Positions 48,894 through 57,547 of a DNA stretch of 64,000 nucleotides are shown piece after piece; position 1 is the first letter of the stretch, and the number at the start of each line of letters is the position of its first letter. The translations under genes and the position numbers were made by a program. The notes under the pieces were generated by a model. The model did no database searches. It had not been told where the DNA came from and worked only from the letters and a program-made list of their open reading frames with translations. Source of the stretch: Nostoc linckia FACHB-104 (lineage in GTDB: Bacteria > Cyanobacteriota > Cyanobacteriia > Cyanobacteriales > Nostocaceae); NCBI RefSeq assembly GCF_014696615.1, contig NZ_JACJQJ010000023.1, positions 1-64,000 of the forward strand. The letters are read 5' to 3'.

Positions 48894-49718
48894 ATGAAAA
48901 TTAACCTGCTCGATTTAGCTCAACGCCCTGCCCCTATAAGGCTGGGTTGTTTTATTTTGGCTTTGTTATTGCTATGGTTGCCTTTTGCTGCACCAATATA
49001 CTTACTAGTGCATGATTCTAATTTAGAAAGTATATTAACAATGGTATTGCTATATGTAGAATTTATTGTGCTACTGCGGTTATGGGGTAAGTATGTTTAT
49101 CAAGAACCTCAAATACTACGGCATTATGGCTTAGAAATTTCTCGCCATAACGGTGTAGATTTGCTGCGTGGTTTGGCGATTGGATTAATTACTGTATTGA
49201 TAGTATTTGGATTACAAGGTGCTTTTGGTTGGTTAGTGTGGCAACAACCGCAAGTTTTATTATTAAAAATTGTTTTAGAAGGTTTAATTGTTGGTTTTGG
49301 TGTAGGTTTTGCAGAGGAATTATTATTCCGAGGTTGGTTGTTGAATGAATTGGAACGTAATCACAGCCCAAATATTTCTTTATGGATAGATGCAATTGTA
49401 TTTGCGGGATTGCACTTTATTAAGCCCTTAGCAGCAATTATTCATACACTGCCACAATTTCCAGCTTTAGTATTATTAGGATTAACGCAGGTATGGGGTA
49501 AGCGCTGGCGTAGAGGCAGACTTGGCTTACCAATTGGATTACATGGTGGTTTAGTTTGGGGCTATTACATTATTAATATTGGGAAATTAATCAAATATTC
49601 TGGGCAAGTTCCTGATTGGGTGACAGGTGTGAATAATAATCCTTTACAAGGTGCGATGGGGGTATTATTTATGACTATATTAGCTTTATGGATGCGAGGC
49701 AGGAACATGAAGCATTAA
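48894..49718 (+). CDS. CPBP-family intramembrane metalloprotease
   Basis: A polytopic protein of 274 residues with about eight hydrophobic segments. The family motifs are present: AEELLFRGWLL with the EExxxR pair, FAGLHF and GLHGGLVWGYY, the last two giving the histidines of the putative metal site. CPBP (Rce1-like) proteins cleave membrane or prenylated substrates, and bacterial members often protect against bacteriocins; the substrate here is unknown. The short gap to clpS suggests possible co-transcription. Confidence 0.88.
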   Translation: MKINLLDLAQRPAPIRLGCFILALLLLWLPFAAPIYLLVHDSNLESILTMVLLYVEFIVLLRLWGKYVYQEPQILRHYGLEISRHNGVDLLRGLAIGLITVLIVFGLQGAFGWLVWQQPQVLLLKIVLEGLIVGFGVGFAEELLFRGWLLNELERNHSPNISLWIDAIVFAGLHFIKPLAAIIHTLPQFPALVLLGLTQVWGKRWRRGRLGLPIGLHGGLVWGYYIINIGKLIKYSGQVPDWVTGVNNNPLQGAMGVLFMTILALWMRGRNMKH

Positions 49719-49771
49719 GGTATATGCAGAGGACAAGGTAACTCTATTGGCAAAAATATGCTTGATCTTAA

Positions 49772-49963
49772 AACACTATAGCTGCGGGTATCACAATTCT
49801 TCCTATTACATTTGCTGATACTGTTCAATTCCGTTATTTACCATTGCATCATCGAGATCCGTTTGATCGGATTTTGGTCGCGCAGGCAATGAATCATTGC
49901 CTTGTTTTGATTAGTCGCGATCCAGCTTTTGATGCCTATTCTATTCAGGGGGTATGGTCATGA
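49772..49963 (+). pseudogene. VapC/PIN-domain toxin fragment
   Basis: In frame from 49772 the translation reads ITILPITFADTVQFRYLPL, then HHRDPFDRILVAQAMNH, then LVLISRDPAFDAYSI, ending at TGA 49961-49963. The HHRDPFDR...AQA and RDxxFxxY blocks are the C-terminal half of PIN-type VapC toxins and hold two of the acidic metal ligands. The N-terminal half, with its first acidic residue, is missing: an in-frame stop is immediately upstream and no ATG precedes. No antitoxin gene is adjacent. This is a relic of a type II toxin-antitoxin locus. Confidence 0.75.
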
Positions 49964-50038
49964 AATAGTTATGTGGTTGGTTGTATTTTAGGTGTAAGTT
50001 TTTCAGGTAAATTTGGTTTCTTTACCTGAAAAGATTGC

Positions 50039-50677
50039 TCACTTAAACGTTTCAACAACCGTTCCTACTACGCAAGCCCTATCTAAATTCACACCGTTTA
50101 AATTCGCACCTTCTAACTCAGCACATAATAAATTTGCGCCAGTAAAATTGGCACCAGCTAAGTTTGCTCCACGCAAATCGGCTTCTTCGAGATTGGCTTC
50201 GCTTAACAACGCCCCTTGCAAATCAGCACGAGCTAAGTCTGCACCTTTGAGATTTGCCCCTGTGAGGTTAGCACCGCGCAAGTCAGCACTGCGTAAATCA
50301 ACGCCTTGTAAATTGACGTTCATCAAATTAGCACCACTCAAAAAAGCACCTGTCAATGATACGTCACTGAGTGTCGCACCCATAAAGTTAGCACCGCGCA
50401 AATTGCTACCACGCAAGTCAGCACCAGTTAAATCTGCTTGCATCAAATTTGCTCCCATGAGGTTTGCCCGCAAGTCGGTGGCTTGGAGGTTGGCTCCCAT
50501 CAAATTTGCGCCTTCTAAATGTCCACCTTCAAATTTGGAACCAGTGAAATTGGCACCTACAAGGGTAGCACCTGCAAGATTGATCCGGCTTAAATCAAGT
50601 TGAGAGAGTTCCTCGTCTTCTAAATTGGCTCCTGGGAGTTGTTTGAGAGTTCCTAATTTAATAGCTTCAATATTCAT
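50039..50677 (-). CDS. Pentapeptide-repeat protein
   Basis: A 212-residue protein. After a short helical start it has about 30 tandem pentapeptides of the A(N/D)LxG type (ANLMGANLQATDLRANLMGA and so on), expected to fold as a right-handed quadrilateral beta-helix. No signal peptide or membrane segment is seen. The ATG overlaps the stop of the DICT/HD gene by four bases (ATGA, 50674-50677), so it is translationally coupled to it. The role may be scaffold, DNA mimicry or metabolite regulation, and cannot be told. Confidence 0.92.
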   Translation of the reverse strand: MNIEAIKLGTLKQLPGANLEDEELSQLDLSRINLAGATLVGANFTGSKFEGGHLEGANLMGANLQATDLRANLMGANLMQADLTGADLRGSNLRGANFMGATLSDVSLTGAFLSGANLMNVNLQGVDLRSADLRGANLTGANLKGADLARADLQGALLSEANLEEADLRGANLAGANFTGANLLCAELEGANLNGVNLDRACVVGTVVETFK

Positions 50678-52068
50678 TGTGGGTAACTACCAATCTCCTC
50701 ACTACTCTTGTTGTGACTATCCCAACGGGAATCGATTAGCCACATTCCGGCACTGACTTTGGTTTCTATTAAGGGTAAGTCTAATCCTTGTTGCAAACCC
50801 ATGACTAACAAAGCTAGGGTATCTACAAGTTTAGGGTCAAAGCGGGTTGATTGTTGTTTGCACTCATCTAAAGCTTGAGTAAAAATTTCCTCTCGGCTGA
50901 TTTGGGAGGATTTTTTCTGATTGACTCGCCATTGAAAATCTGCAACTAAGGCTAAAATTCGCGATTCTAAGGGAATTTCATCTCCAGCTAACCCAGCTGG
51001 TTCTCCTGAACCATCCCACCACTCGGTTTGATGAGTAATAATTTGAGCAACTGCTCGTAACCTGGGCATGGTTCGCAATACTTGTGCGCCTGGTACTAAG
51101 GGACAGCTTAAGGGACAATCAGAATCTTCTTCTTGGTAACGTCTAGAACTACCTGGCACCAGAACGCTTTCTGCCTTCTGTAAAGGATCTATGCGGTGTA
51201 GCAAAGCGGAGAGGCGCAATCTTTTAATCTGCCATGCGGGGAGATTTAATAGTTGCCCCACTGTTTCGGATAGGGCTACGACTTCCGACGCTGCCATTGG
51301 GTTATTAATATCTGCCAAATCTATTAATTGCGCCATTCGTAAGAATGCTTGGATTTCGTTAGAAACCAAGTTGTTGTCTAGTAATTGTTGACGCAACGCT
51401 GTGGGAACAGGTAAATTTTCCTGCCCAGTCTGGAGGTAATCAACGACAAGGGAAACAACTGCACTCAAATCTTCTGGCGTTACAAAACTAGGCTTAATGG
51501 CATCTTTATAGGCAGTTAACTTGTCTGCTAGTTCTGGGTTTAATGGTTTAATGTGAGCGATCGCTAATTCTGCTGTCTCTTTGACTAACTCTGGTTCAAA
51601 TGTCCATAAGCCATAGAATTTACGCTCTAAGTCTGATGCCGGTACCCCAGTACTGCCATAATCAGCTTCTGATAATTCTTGACAAATTACCATTGCTGTG
51701 TAATTAGATGACAGGATAATTAAATGCCACTCTTGAGCTACAGGGTCGGTTGGATCTAAAGCTACTAAGTCTACATTGGGTAGAAGGCTTGTGGAATGTT
51801 CTGCAAAGCCACTATCGGAGGCAGCCATAATCGCAATCTGACCGCTATTTTGGGCGATGTCTGCGTATCTTTCTGCTTCTTGAAGATACCATTTACCTCG
51901 TTGGAAGGCAGTAATTACTAAGGGTTTACCATCATCTTTGAGGATATGGTCTTCCAAGGCATGACACAAGGCAACTAGGGTATTTTTGTAATACACTCCG
52001 AAGCGAATTGGTCTAACACTACGGCGATGATTACTTTCTAATTGTTGGAGTATGGAGCCTTCTAACAT
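50674..52068 (-). CDS. DICT sensory domain protein with degenerate HD-GYP-like domain
   Basis: A 464-residue cytosolic protein. Residues 1-170 resemble the DICT sensory domain (FGVYYKNTLVALCHALEDHIL, TAFQRGKWYLQEAERYADIA, LVALDPTDPVAQEWHLIILS). The C-terminal half has an HD-GYP layout: LLHRID near 290, where LLHDIG-like sequence is expected, and HQTEWWDGSGEPAGLAGDEIPLESRI near 345, close to the HD-GYP motif but with GEP for GYP. The altered HD motif (HR for HD) suggests reduced or altered cyclic-di-GMP hydrolysis. The four-base overlap with the pentapeptide gene implies joint function. Upstream to 52367 there is no gene. Confidence 0.8.
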   Translation of the reverse strand: MLEGSILQQLESNHRRSVRPIRFGVYYKNTLVALCHALEDHILKDDGKPLVITAFQRGKWYLQEAERYADIAQNSGQIAIMAASDSGFAEHSTSLLPNVDLVALDPTDPVAQEWHLIILSSNYTAMVICQELSEADYGSTGVPASDLERKFYGLWTFEPELVKETAELAIAHIKPLNPELADKLTAYKDAIKPSFVTPEDLSAVVSLVVDYLQTGQENLPVPTALRQQLLDNNLVSNEIQAFLRMAQLIDLADINNPMAASEVVALSETVGQLLNLPAWQIKRLRLSALLHRIDPLQKAESVLVPGSSRRYQEEDSDCPLSCPLVPGAQVLRTMPRLRAVAQIITHQTEWWDGSGEPAGLAGDEIPLESRILALVADFQWRVNQKKSSQISREEIFTQALDECKQQSTRFDPKLVDTLALLVMGLQQGLDLPLIETKVSAGMWLIDSRWDSHNKSSEEIGSYPQ

Positions 52069-52367
52069 GGGGTTTGTTTAAATCAACCGCGAAGGTGGGC
52101 GTAAGATAAAAAATTTTAATTTTGTCTATAACTTTTTCAGTTTACTTTTTGCTGTATGAATTACGCTACAGACCAAAAGTCTGAATATTTATACAAAAGT
52201 TAACTTATGTAAATCAAGCTGTTGTAATTGCTACTGCTTTGGCAATAGGGATGAGGGACTAGAGAAGAAAGATTTTCTTGTTTGGTTGTGGGTTGCTTTT
52301 GAAGATGCGATCGCCATTTTGATGCGAGTATCAAATTTGGAGTAGGCAAAAAGCCTACCCCTGATGG

Positions 52368-53936
52368 TTAAACACCTACCAATTGTTTGTCGTTTTTCTC
52401 AATTGGTGCTGATAGTGCTGCTTCTAAATCAGCACAACCCAATTTCTCTTCCAAGATTTTCATGACTTCACGTCCAAAATCGTTGGGGTTTTGCTGCCAA
52501 GCTTGCAAGCAAACTTCACCAAAAAATGAACCCAAGGGTTCTGGATTCCACAGCAGTTTTTTGGCTGTCCACGGCATTAAGCTCATAGGATCATACCCAG
52601 GTTTAAGAATACCTTTTTTAAAAGCATATTCTTCTAAATGGGTGTGTGGTTGCAGTCCAATAAAGAAAATGGCAGGTTCGACTTTATCTGCACCAAAAAT
52701 GCGTTCGAGTTCGCGGTGGTAGGCGATCGTTTGGCGGATGGTTTCAGGACGTTCGTCAATAACGTTAAAGGAGTAGTTGACGGACACTAAATCATTGAAC
52801 CCAGCGGCTTTTAAATCGCGACAGTTTTGCAAGACAGTACGTAGGTTGTAACCCATTCGCATTTTGCGTACTAGTTCTTGAGAACCACTGGTAATTCCAA
52901 TTTCAAAGTAATTCATCCCAGTTTTCGCCATCAATTCACACAATTCGGGTGTGAGGTTGTCAGCTCTGATGTATGCTGCCCAGTGGATATCCGTCATCCC
53001 AGAATCGACGATTTTTTGTAACAGTTCCACTGCATCATCGATAAATTTTCTAGCGGGAATGAATTGGGCATCGGTAAACCAGAAGTTGCGAATGCCGCGA
53101 TTGTATAATTGACGCATTTCCGCTACTACTTCATCGGCTGGATTGATGCGTACCTGTTTGCCTTCAACTACGGTGTAAACACAATAACAGCAGTTGTGAG
53201 GACATCCGCGTTTGGTTTGGACACCAATATAAAAGTCTTGCCCTTGGAGATAATAGTTAAATTCTGGCCAGATGCTTTCAATATAGTCGTAGTTACAGGC
53301 AGTCTTTTCTAAGGGGGTTGGTTGTTCGTGAATTAAGCGCTGTCTTGGTTGCGCTTCTCCTGCTACATAGCAGCGTTCATCGCGAAACTCTTGACCACTT
53401 AAAAATTTAGTTAACAGGGTTTCTCCTTCACCTACAGAAATAATTGTTCCTGCAGGTAAGCTTTTACCCAACTGTTCGTAAAATACGCTAACTGCACCAC
53501 CGCCAACAACTGCACGCGCAGTTTTCGCATACTTCTGGGCGCGGTTTAAGCCACGTTTAATTAATCCCAGATTGCGCCATAACTCTACGTAGTAAGCAAT
53601 GAAAATTCGCAAGCCGCCCAAAGCTCCGCGTAATTTGATTAGCGGATTCTTCGCGTAGTAAAATTCAAAGGCGTTTTGTAACGGATTACCGCCACGACCA
53701 CCCACTGGCGCATATATTTGAATATCTCGCCAAGAAAATACTAGCAGTGTGGGTTTAAATTCATCGATACAGCGCTCTAGAGCTTGAGCATAGTCTAAAG
53801 GTGGTACGCATCCTAGGTCAAAGATGCGCTGCTCAATATTGGGAAACTGTTTGTGGACATGATCGCTAAGGTAGACAACCCCAATGGGAAAGATGGGGTT
53901 ACAGGGAAGGCGAACGTAAAGAATTCGATTTTCCAT
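52368..53936 (-). CDS. B12-binding radical SAM protein, possible photosystem II light-acclimation type
   Basis: The protein has about 522 residues from ATG 53936 (MENRILYVRLPCNPIFPIG); an upstream in-frame start at 53993 would add 19. A B12-binding-like domain (1-190, with VVGGGAVSVFYEQLG) precedes a radical SAM domain whose 4Fe-4S motif is KRGCPHNCCYCVYTV near 255. Residues such as RKMRMGYNLRTVLQNCRDL follow. The N-terminal sequence resembles cyanobacterial proteins annotated as photosystem II high-light acclimation radical SAM proteins, but this name comes from memory of annotation and the reaction is unknown. It is a single gene. Confidence 0.78.
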   Translation of the reverse strand: MENRILYVRLPCNPIFPIGVVYLSDHVHKQFPNIEQRIFDLGCVPPLDYAQALERCIDEFKPTLLVFSWRDIQIYAPVGGRGGNPLQNAFEFYYAKNPLIKLRGALGGLRIFIAYYVELWRNLGLIKRGLNRAQKYAKTARAVVGGGAVSVFYEQLGKSLPAGTIISVGEGETLLTKFLSGQEFRDERCYVAGEAQPRQRLIHEQPTPLEKTACNYDYIESIWPEFNYYLQGQDFYIGVQTKRGCPHNCCYCVYTVVEGKQVRINPADEVVAEMRQLYNRGIRNFWFTDAQFIPARKFIDDAVELLQKIVDSGMTDIHWAAYIRADNLTPELCELMAKTGMNYFEIGITSGSQELVRKMRMGYNLRTVLQNCRDLKAAGFNDLVSVNYSFNVIDERPETIRQTIAYHRELERIFGADKVEPAIFFIGLQPHTHLEEYAFKKGILKPGYDPMSLMPWTAKKLLWNPEPLGSFFGEVCLQAWQQNPNDFGREVMKILEEKLGCADLEAALSAPIEKNDKQLVGV

Positions 53937-54556
53937 TGTGCTTGCGTTAACTGCCATCTTGCCGTTTTTGTGGGGAAAGTGAGTGAAAAACATCCAGTTT
54001 TTAACTGTATGTATTGATTTAGGCTGCTTAGTTCGAGAGCGATCGCACTTAACATTTAAGCTAAGTTTCGCTCAAAGCGAATTACCTACTGGTAACTTTT
54101 GAATTAGCGAAAATTGCTGGGCATACCAGTAAGTATGTTTGCCGTAAGTTCGGTTTATGAAGATTTTTTGCTTATAGCTTTACCATAACATTGAGTCTAT
54201 TCCTTAAGCGATGATTCTCATCTATAACTCGAGGAATTGCCTGAACAACAAAATTTACTTGTAATAGAGGCTAGATATTAGGGGATCATCGTTATCTTCT
54301 ACACCTAATTTCTGTGATTAGAGAAGTTATATAACAACTTCTTTATCAAGGAATGAATATACAAGATCTTCCTTTATAGTGTATAATTATAGAAAAAATA
54401 GATATATTTACAAAAGTTTCACAACTTATACATATCTTTAGATAGAAATATTGCAGAAATGTGCAGTTGGTAGTCGGAGTTACAGCTTATGGGGATCGCC
54501 CAGTGTTACTTTTACTTATGTAATGTAAAATTGTGGCGTAAAGCTCCTCAGCAGTT
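53937..54556. other. Divergent spacer before the DUF1830 gene
   Basis: About 620 bases without a credible gene. TACTGGTA (54087-54094) and TACCAGTA (54124-54131) form an 8-base inverted repeat, with matching neighbours, spaced 29 bases apart. A GCGATCGC lies near 54040. No promoter was fixed. Confidence 0.5.
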
Positions 54557-54952
54557 ATGGCTCAAATATTAGATCCACTACCACCTGAGCAATCGGGAAC
54601 TATTCTCTGCTGCTACGTAAATGCCACGAGCAAAATCCAGGTTGCCCGCATCTCCAACATTCCTAATTGGTATTTTGAAAGGGTTGTTTTTCCTGGACAA
54701 AGGCTCGTGTTTGAAGCCCCTAAAGAAGCTCAAATGGAGATTCATACGGGGATGATGGCAAGTGCAATATTATCGGATACTATTCCGTGTGTTCGCCTTG
54801 AAATCAATGAAAATGGTACTTATGAGTTGGGTAGCAGCTCATCAGTAGCAATAGACTCTATCAATAAAACACCAATAGTGCAGCCAATTAATACAAAAAC
54901 TGACGATACAACAAAACCTTTAACAATCGCTGGTTTAGCTTCCGTTGATTAA
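54557..54952 (+). CDS. DUF1830 family protein
   Basis: A 131-residue protein. Residues 1-80 match DUF1830: ILCCYVNATSKIQVARISNIPNWYFERVVFPGQRLVFEAP, then LEIHTGMMASAI-like text and a conserved Cys near IPCVRLEINE. The tail from about residue 95 is low-complexity (Ser/Thr/Lys). There is no signal or membrane segment. The family is restricted to cyanobacteria and has no known function. A good terminator follows. Confidence 0.85.
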   Translation: MAQILDPLPPEQSGTILCCYVNATSKIQVARISNIPNWYFERVVFPGQRLVFEAPKEAQMEIHTGMMASAILSDTIPCVRLEINENGTYELGSSSSVAIDSINKTPIVQPINTKTDDTTKPLTIAGLASVD

Positions 54953-54973
54953 AAAAATTTTCTCAAAATTAGG

Positions 54974-54999
54974 GGTTGCTGAAGTCAGCAGCCTTTTTT
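54974..54999 (+). terminator. Terminator of the DUF1830 gene
   Basis: GGTTGCTG (54974-54981) pairs with CAGCAGCC (54986-54993), with one G-U pair and a 4-base loop, followed by T6. Confidence 0.85.
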
Positions 55000-55198
55000 G
55001 TTGAGTGGTTGTTTAGTTGTTTGGTGTTGATTAGAGAAAAGTTTTAACAGTTATTAGGGAATAGGTTAGAGAAAATTTACATATTATATAGTTTGTTTCT
55101 TCTGCCCTTTGCTTTTTATCTCCTATTTAGTCCTCAGTACCCAATCCCCAATCCCTAGTCACCAGTCCCCATGACCCTTTCTCTTCTACAATCAATGT

Positions 55199-55660
55199 AT
55201 GAATTTGCCATCTTTTCTTTGGTTGTGGAAAATAGCCGCTTGGTCAATGGGGTTATCCTTGCTAGCATACGTGATGTTAGCGACCACAGGCTTTTGGATG
55301 TTTAAAGCGAGAAGTTCGCAACACCCTCCTAATTTCCCTTTCTTAAATAGAGGAAATGCGGGAATGCGATCGCTCCACTATACAATCGGTATGAGTATGG
55401 TCGGTTTAGTGCTATTACTACTGGCAATTGGTATTATTGGCACTTTGGGCCATTTCGGTTCACTAGGACATTCATCTCACTTGGTTGCTGGGTTGGTAGT
55501 AGTAGCATTAGTTTTGCTATCTGCTTTTAGTGCTACCCAAATTAGTCCCGAAAGGACTTGGGTTAGAACTTTACACGTAAGCACAAATATTATTCTGTTT
55601 ATAGGTTTTGCTTGGGTATCACTCACAGGTTGGATTGTCGTCCAAAAGTATTTACCTTAA
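55199..55660 (+). CDS. DUF4079 family membrane protein
   Basis: A 153-residue protein with four hydrophobic segments (about 12-33, 60-80, 92-110 and 125-145). The histidines in SLHYTIGMS, GHSSHLVAG and LHVSTN fit the cytochrome-b561-like four-helix arrangement of DUF4079, where they could bind heme, although this is inference. An ATG start lies directly after filler repeats. Function is unknown. Confidence 0.8.
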   Translation: MNLPSFLWLWKIAAWSMGLSLLAYVMLATTGFWMFKARSSQHPPNFPFLNRGNAGMRSLHYTIGMSMVGLVLLLLAIGIIGTLGHFGSLGHSSHLVAGLVVVALVLLSAFSATQISPERTWVRTLHVSTNIILFIGFAWVSLTGWIVVQKYLP

Positions 55661-55873
55661 TTCTTGATTTTATAGTACATAATTACTACTAAGAATGCGA
55701 TCGCAAAAGCAGCCCTAGAAATTAGTAAGCACTTTAATGCTGAACATAGCGCTAAAGTGCTTGCTGTATTTATATGCCAGAGTATGAAAGAAGCTCTTTA
55801 ACCTCAGCAAAAATGAACGGCTAGCTCAGTCCTTAGTTAGGATGAAATAAAAGTAAACAATTGTAATTGAGCC

Positions 55874-56428
55874 GTGACTGCAAACTTAGTTAACACCTCA
55901 ACTTCTGTTTTTCGCCTCTCACCGTTGATTAGAATAACGCTGCTGAGTTTATATTTAGCACTCACAGTTCCATTACCATTTTTAGCGCAGGTAACAGCTG
56001 CACCTACACCACCAGCTTTATTGTGGCTAGGAATTGGAATTGGTTTTATTGCTTTGTATGCAGTATTGACCGAACGAGTCATTTTAGATGATCAAGGAAT
56101 TCAAGTGACTTATCCTGTCTGGGTACCGCGATTTTTTCGTAAAGGTTGGTTATTAAACTGGTCTGATGTCAAAGAATTAAAACCTCGCACTACAGGTCAA
56201 GGAGGTATAGTATATTATTTTCTCAGCCAGTCAGGACAAGCTTATTTATTACCAGTGCGTGTAGCTGGATTTGCCAAACTGGTAAGACAAGTACAAGAAA
56301 AAACGGGTATAGATACTACAGATGTTCGCCCGTTAGCTCAGCCTTGGATGTATATAATTTTGTTAGGTTTCACGTTATTATTACTGTTGGTAGATAGCTG
56401 GACTATCACCACAGCCTTAAATCAATAA
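55874..56428 (+). CDS. Conserved membrane protein of unknown function
   Basis: A 184-residue protein with hydrophobic segments near 17-38, 46-65 and 158-178. Between the second and third lies a PH-like or bPH-type beta region (LDDQGIQVTYPVWVPRF, WLLNWSDVKELKPR, YYFLSQSGQAYLLPVRVAGFAKLV). The order of short helices then a soluble beta domain then one helix fits small cyanobacterial membrane proteins without known role. The start is GTG 55874. Confidence 0.72.
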   Translation: MTANLVNTSTSVFRLSPLIRITLLSLYLALTVPLPFLAQVTAAPTPPALLWLGIGIGFIALYAVLTERVILDDQGIQVTYPVWVPRFFRKGWLLNWSDVKELKPRTTGQGGIVYYFLSQSGQAYLLPVRVAGFAKLVRQVQEKTGIDTTDVRPLAQPWMYIILLGFTLLLLLVDSWTITTALNQ

Positions 56429-56444
56429 TTATTAATTCGTAATA

Positions 56445-56640
56445 CCCTTATCCTAATGGAGACACTACGCGAACGGGAAGCCGCTACGCGTCTACTTAGT
56501 TCGTAAATAAAAAGTTAGAGCAAGTTAATTTATTGAAGGAACAAATAAATATTTATTTCTTCTTTCAAGCCTAGTAAGATGAATTACGAATTACGTAGAA
56601 GCTTTAGCGGCTTGCCGCAGGCTATTATCAATTACGAATT
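56445..56640. repeat. Dispersed cyanobacterial intergenic repeats
   Basis: GGAGACACTACGCGAACGGGAAGCCGCTACGCG-type text near 56458-56490 and AATTACGAATTA repeated near 56582 and 56632 are typical of scattered Nostoc intergenic repeats. GCTTTAGCGGCTTGCCGC near 56600 shares the GCGGCTT motif. No gene is present here. Confidence 0.6.
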
Positions 56641-56663
56641 ATCTTTACACTTTCCCCAGCAAG

Positions 56664-57452
56664 TTGAACTTGGATAATGTCACCCCTAAAGCCACACTCA
56701 GGTTAGAGCAAGTCAATCTATTTACGAAGCTCAAAACCCAAATTTCCAGCAATCATCAAGGATACCCAATATTGCAGGATATTAGTTTTGAGGTATTAGC
56801 TGGAGAACGGATTGCGATTGTCGGCCCATCAGGTGGAGGGAAAACAGCCTTACTCAAGCTGATTAACCGCCTGATTGAGCCAACTAATGGCAAAATATTT
56901 CTGGAAAATCAGGAATATCGCCAAATTCCTATATTCCAGTTACGCCAGGTAGTGACACTGGTATTGCAAGAGTCTAAGCTTTTAGGGATGACAGTTGAGC
57001 AAGCTTTAGCTTATCCACTAGTTTTGCGTGGTTTATCCAAACAGACAATTCAGCAACGAGTAAGTCATTGGATAGAACAACTGCGTATCCCTAGTGACTG
57101 GTTGGGAAGGACTGAAGTGCAACTTTCTGCTGGACAACGACAGCTAGTAGCGATCGCACGTGCTCTAGTTATCCAACCAAAAATCTTATTATTAGATGAG
57201 CCAACCTCTGCTTTGGATGTTGGGACAGCGTCTCATGTTATAGAAAATTTAACCCAGCTGGCTACCACTCATCACATCACAATTCTGATGGTAAATCACC
57301 AGCTAGAACTAGCACAGGAATTTTGCACCCGACTTTTACACCTACAACAAGGTCGGTTGTTGGCAAATCAACCAGCGTCTGAAATAGACTGGTTAAACTT
57401 ACGCACCAGCTTGATGCACGCAGAAGCTCAAGCCTCTGAAGAATGGGGTTGA
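56664..57452 (+). CDS. ABC transporter ATP-binding protein
   Basis: The 262 residues contain Walker A GPSGGGKT (54-61), the Q-loop region VVTLVLQESKLLG, the signature LSAGQRQLVAIARAL near 154-168, Walker B ILLLDEPTSALD near 174-185, and the switch His in LMVNHQLE. The Q-loop and signature differ slightly from canonical (LSAGQ for LSGGQ). The best resemblance is to YbbL/FetA-like exporter ATPases, but no permease gene is adjacent, so the transported substance is unknown. The start appears to be TTG 56664, since no ATG or GTG lies at a suitable place. Confidence in the start is modest. Confidence 0.85.
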   Translation: MNLDNVTPKATLRLEQVNLFTKLKTQISSNHQGYPILQDISFEVLAGERIAIVGPSGGGKTALLKLINRLIEPTNGKIFLENQEYRQIPIFQLRQVVTLVLQESKLLGMTVEQALAYPLVLRGLSKQTIQQRVSHWIEQLRIPSDWLGRTEVQLSAGQRQLVAIARALVIQPKILLLDEPTSALDVGTASHVIENLTQLATTHHITILMVNHQLELAQEFCTRLLHLQQGRLLANQPASEIDWLNLRTSLMHAEAQASEEWG

Positions 57453-57464
57453 TTAAGAGTCCAG

Positions 57465-57493
57465 AGTCAAAAGTCAAAAGTCAAAAGTCAAAA
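57465..57493. repeat. Heptamer tandem repeat (AGTCAAA)
   Basis: Four consecutive AGTCAAA units follow the ABC ATPase. Related single copies are seen after rpsJ (about 36390) and near 10945. Such short tandem heptamers are well known in filamentous cyanobacteria. Confidence 0.85.
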
Positions 57494-57547
57494 ATCTATG
57501 AAATTTCTTAATTTTGAATTTTGAATTTCCTGTCTGCGCTGATTCAG

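Noticed and set aside
50013-50603. Long plus-strand frame (196 codons) opposite the pentapeptide gene
   Set aside because: It is the complement of repetitive A(N/D)LxG codons, which keeps antisense frames open; the product has no family features.
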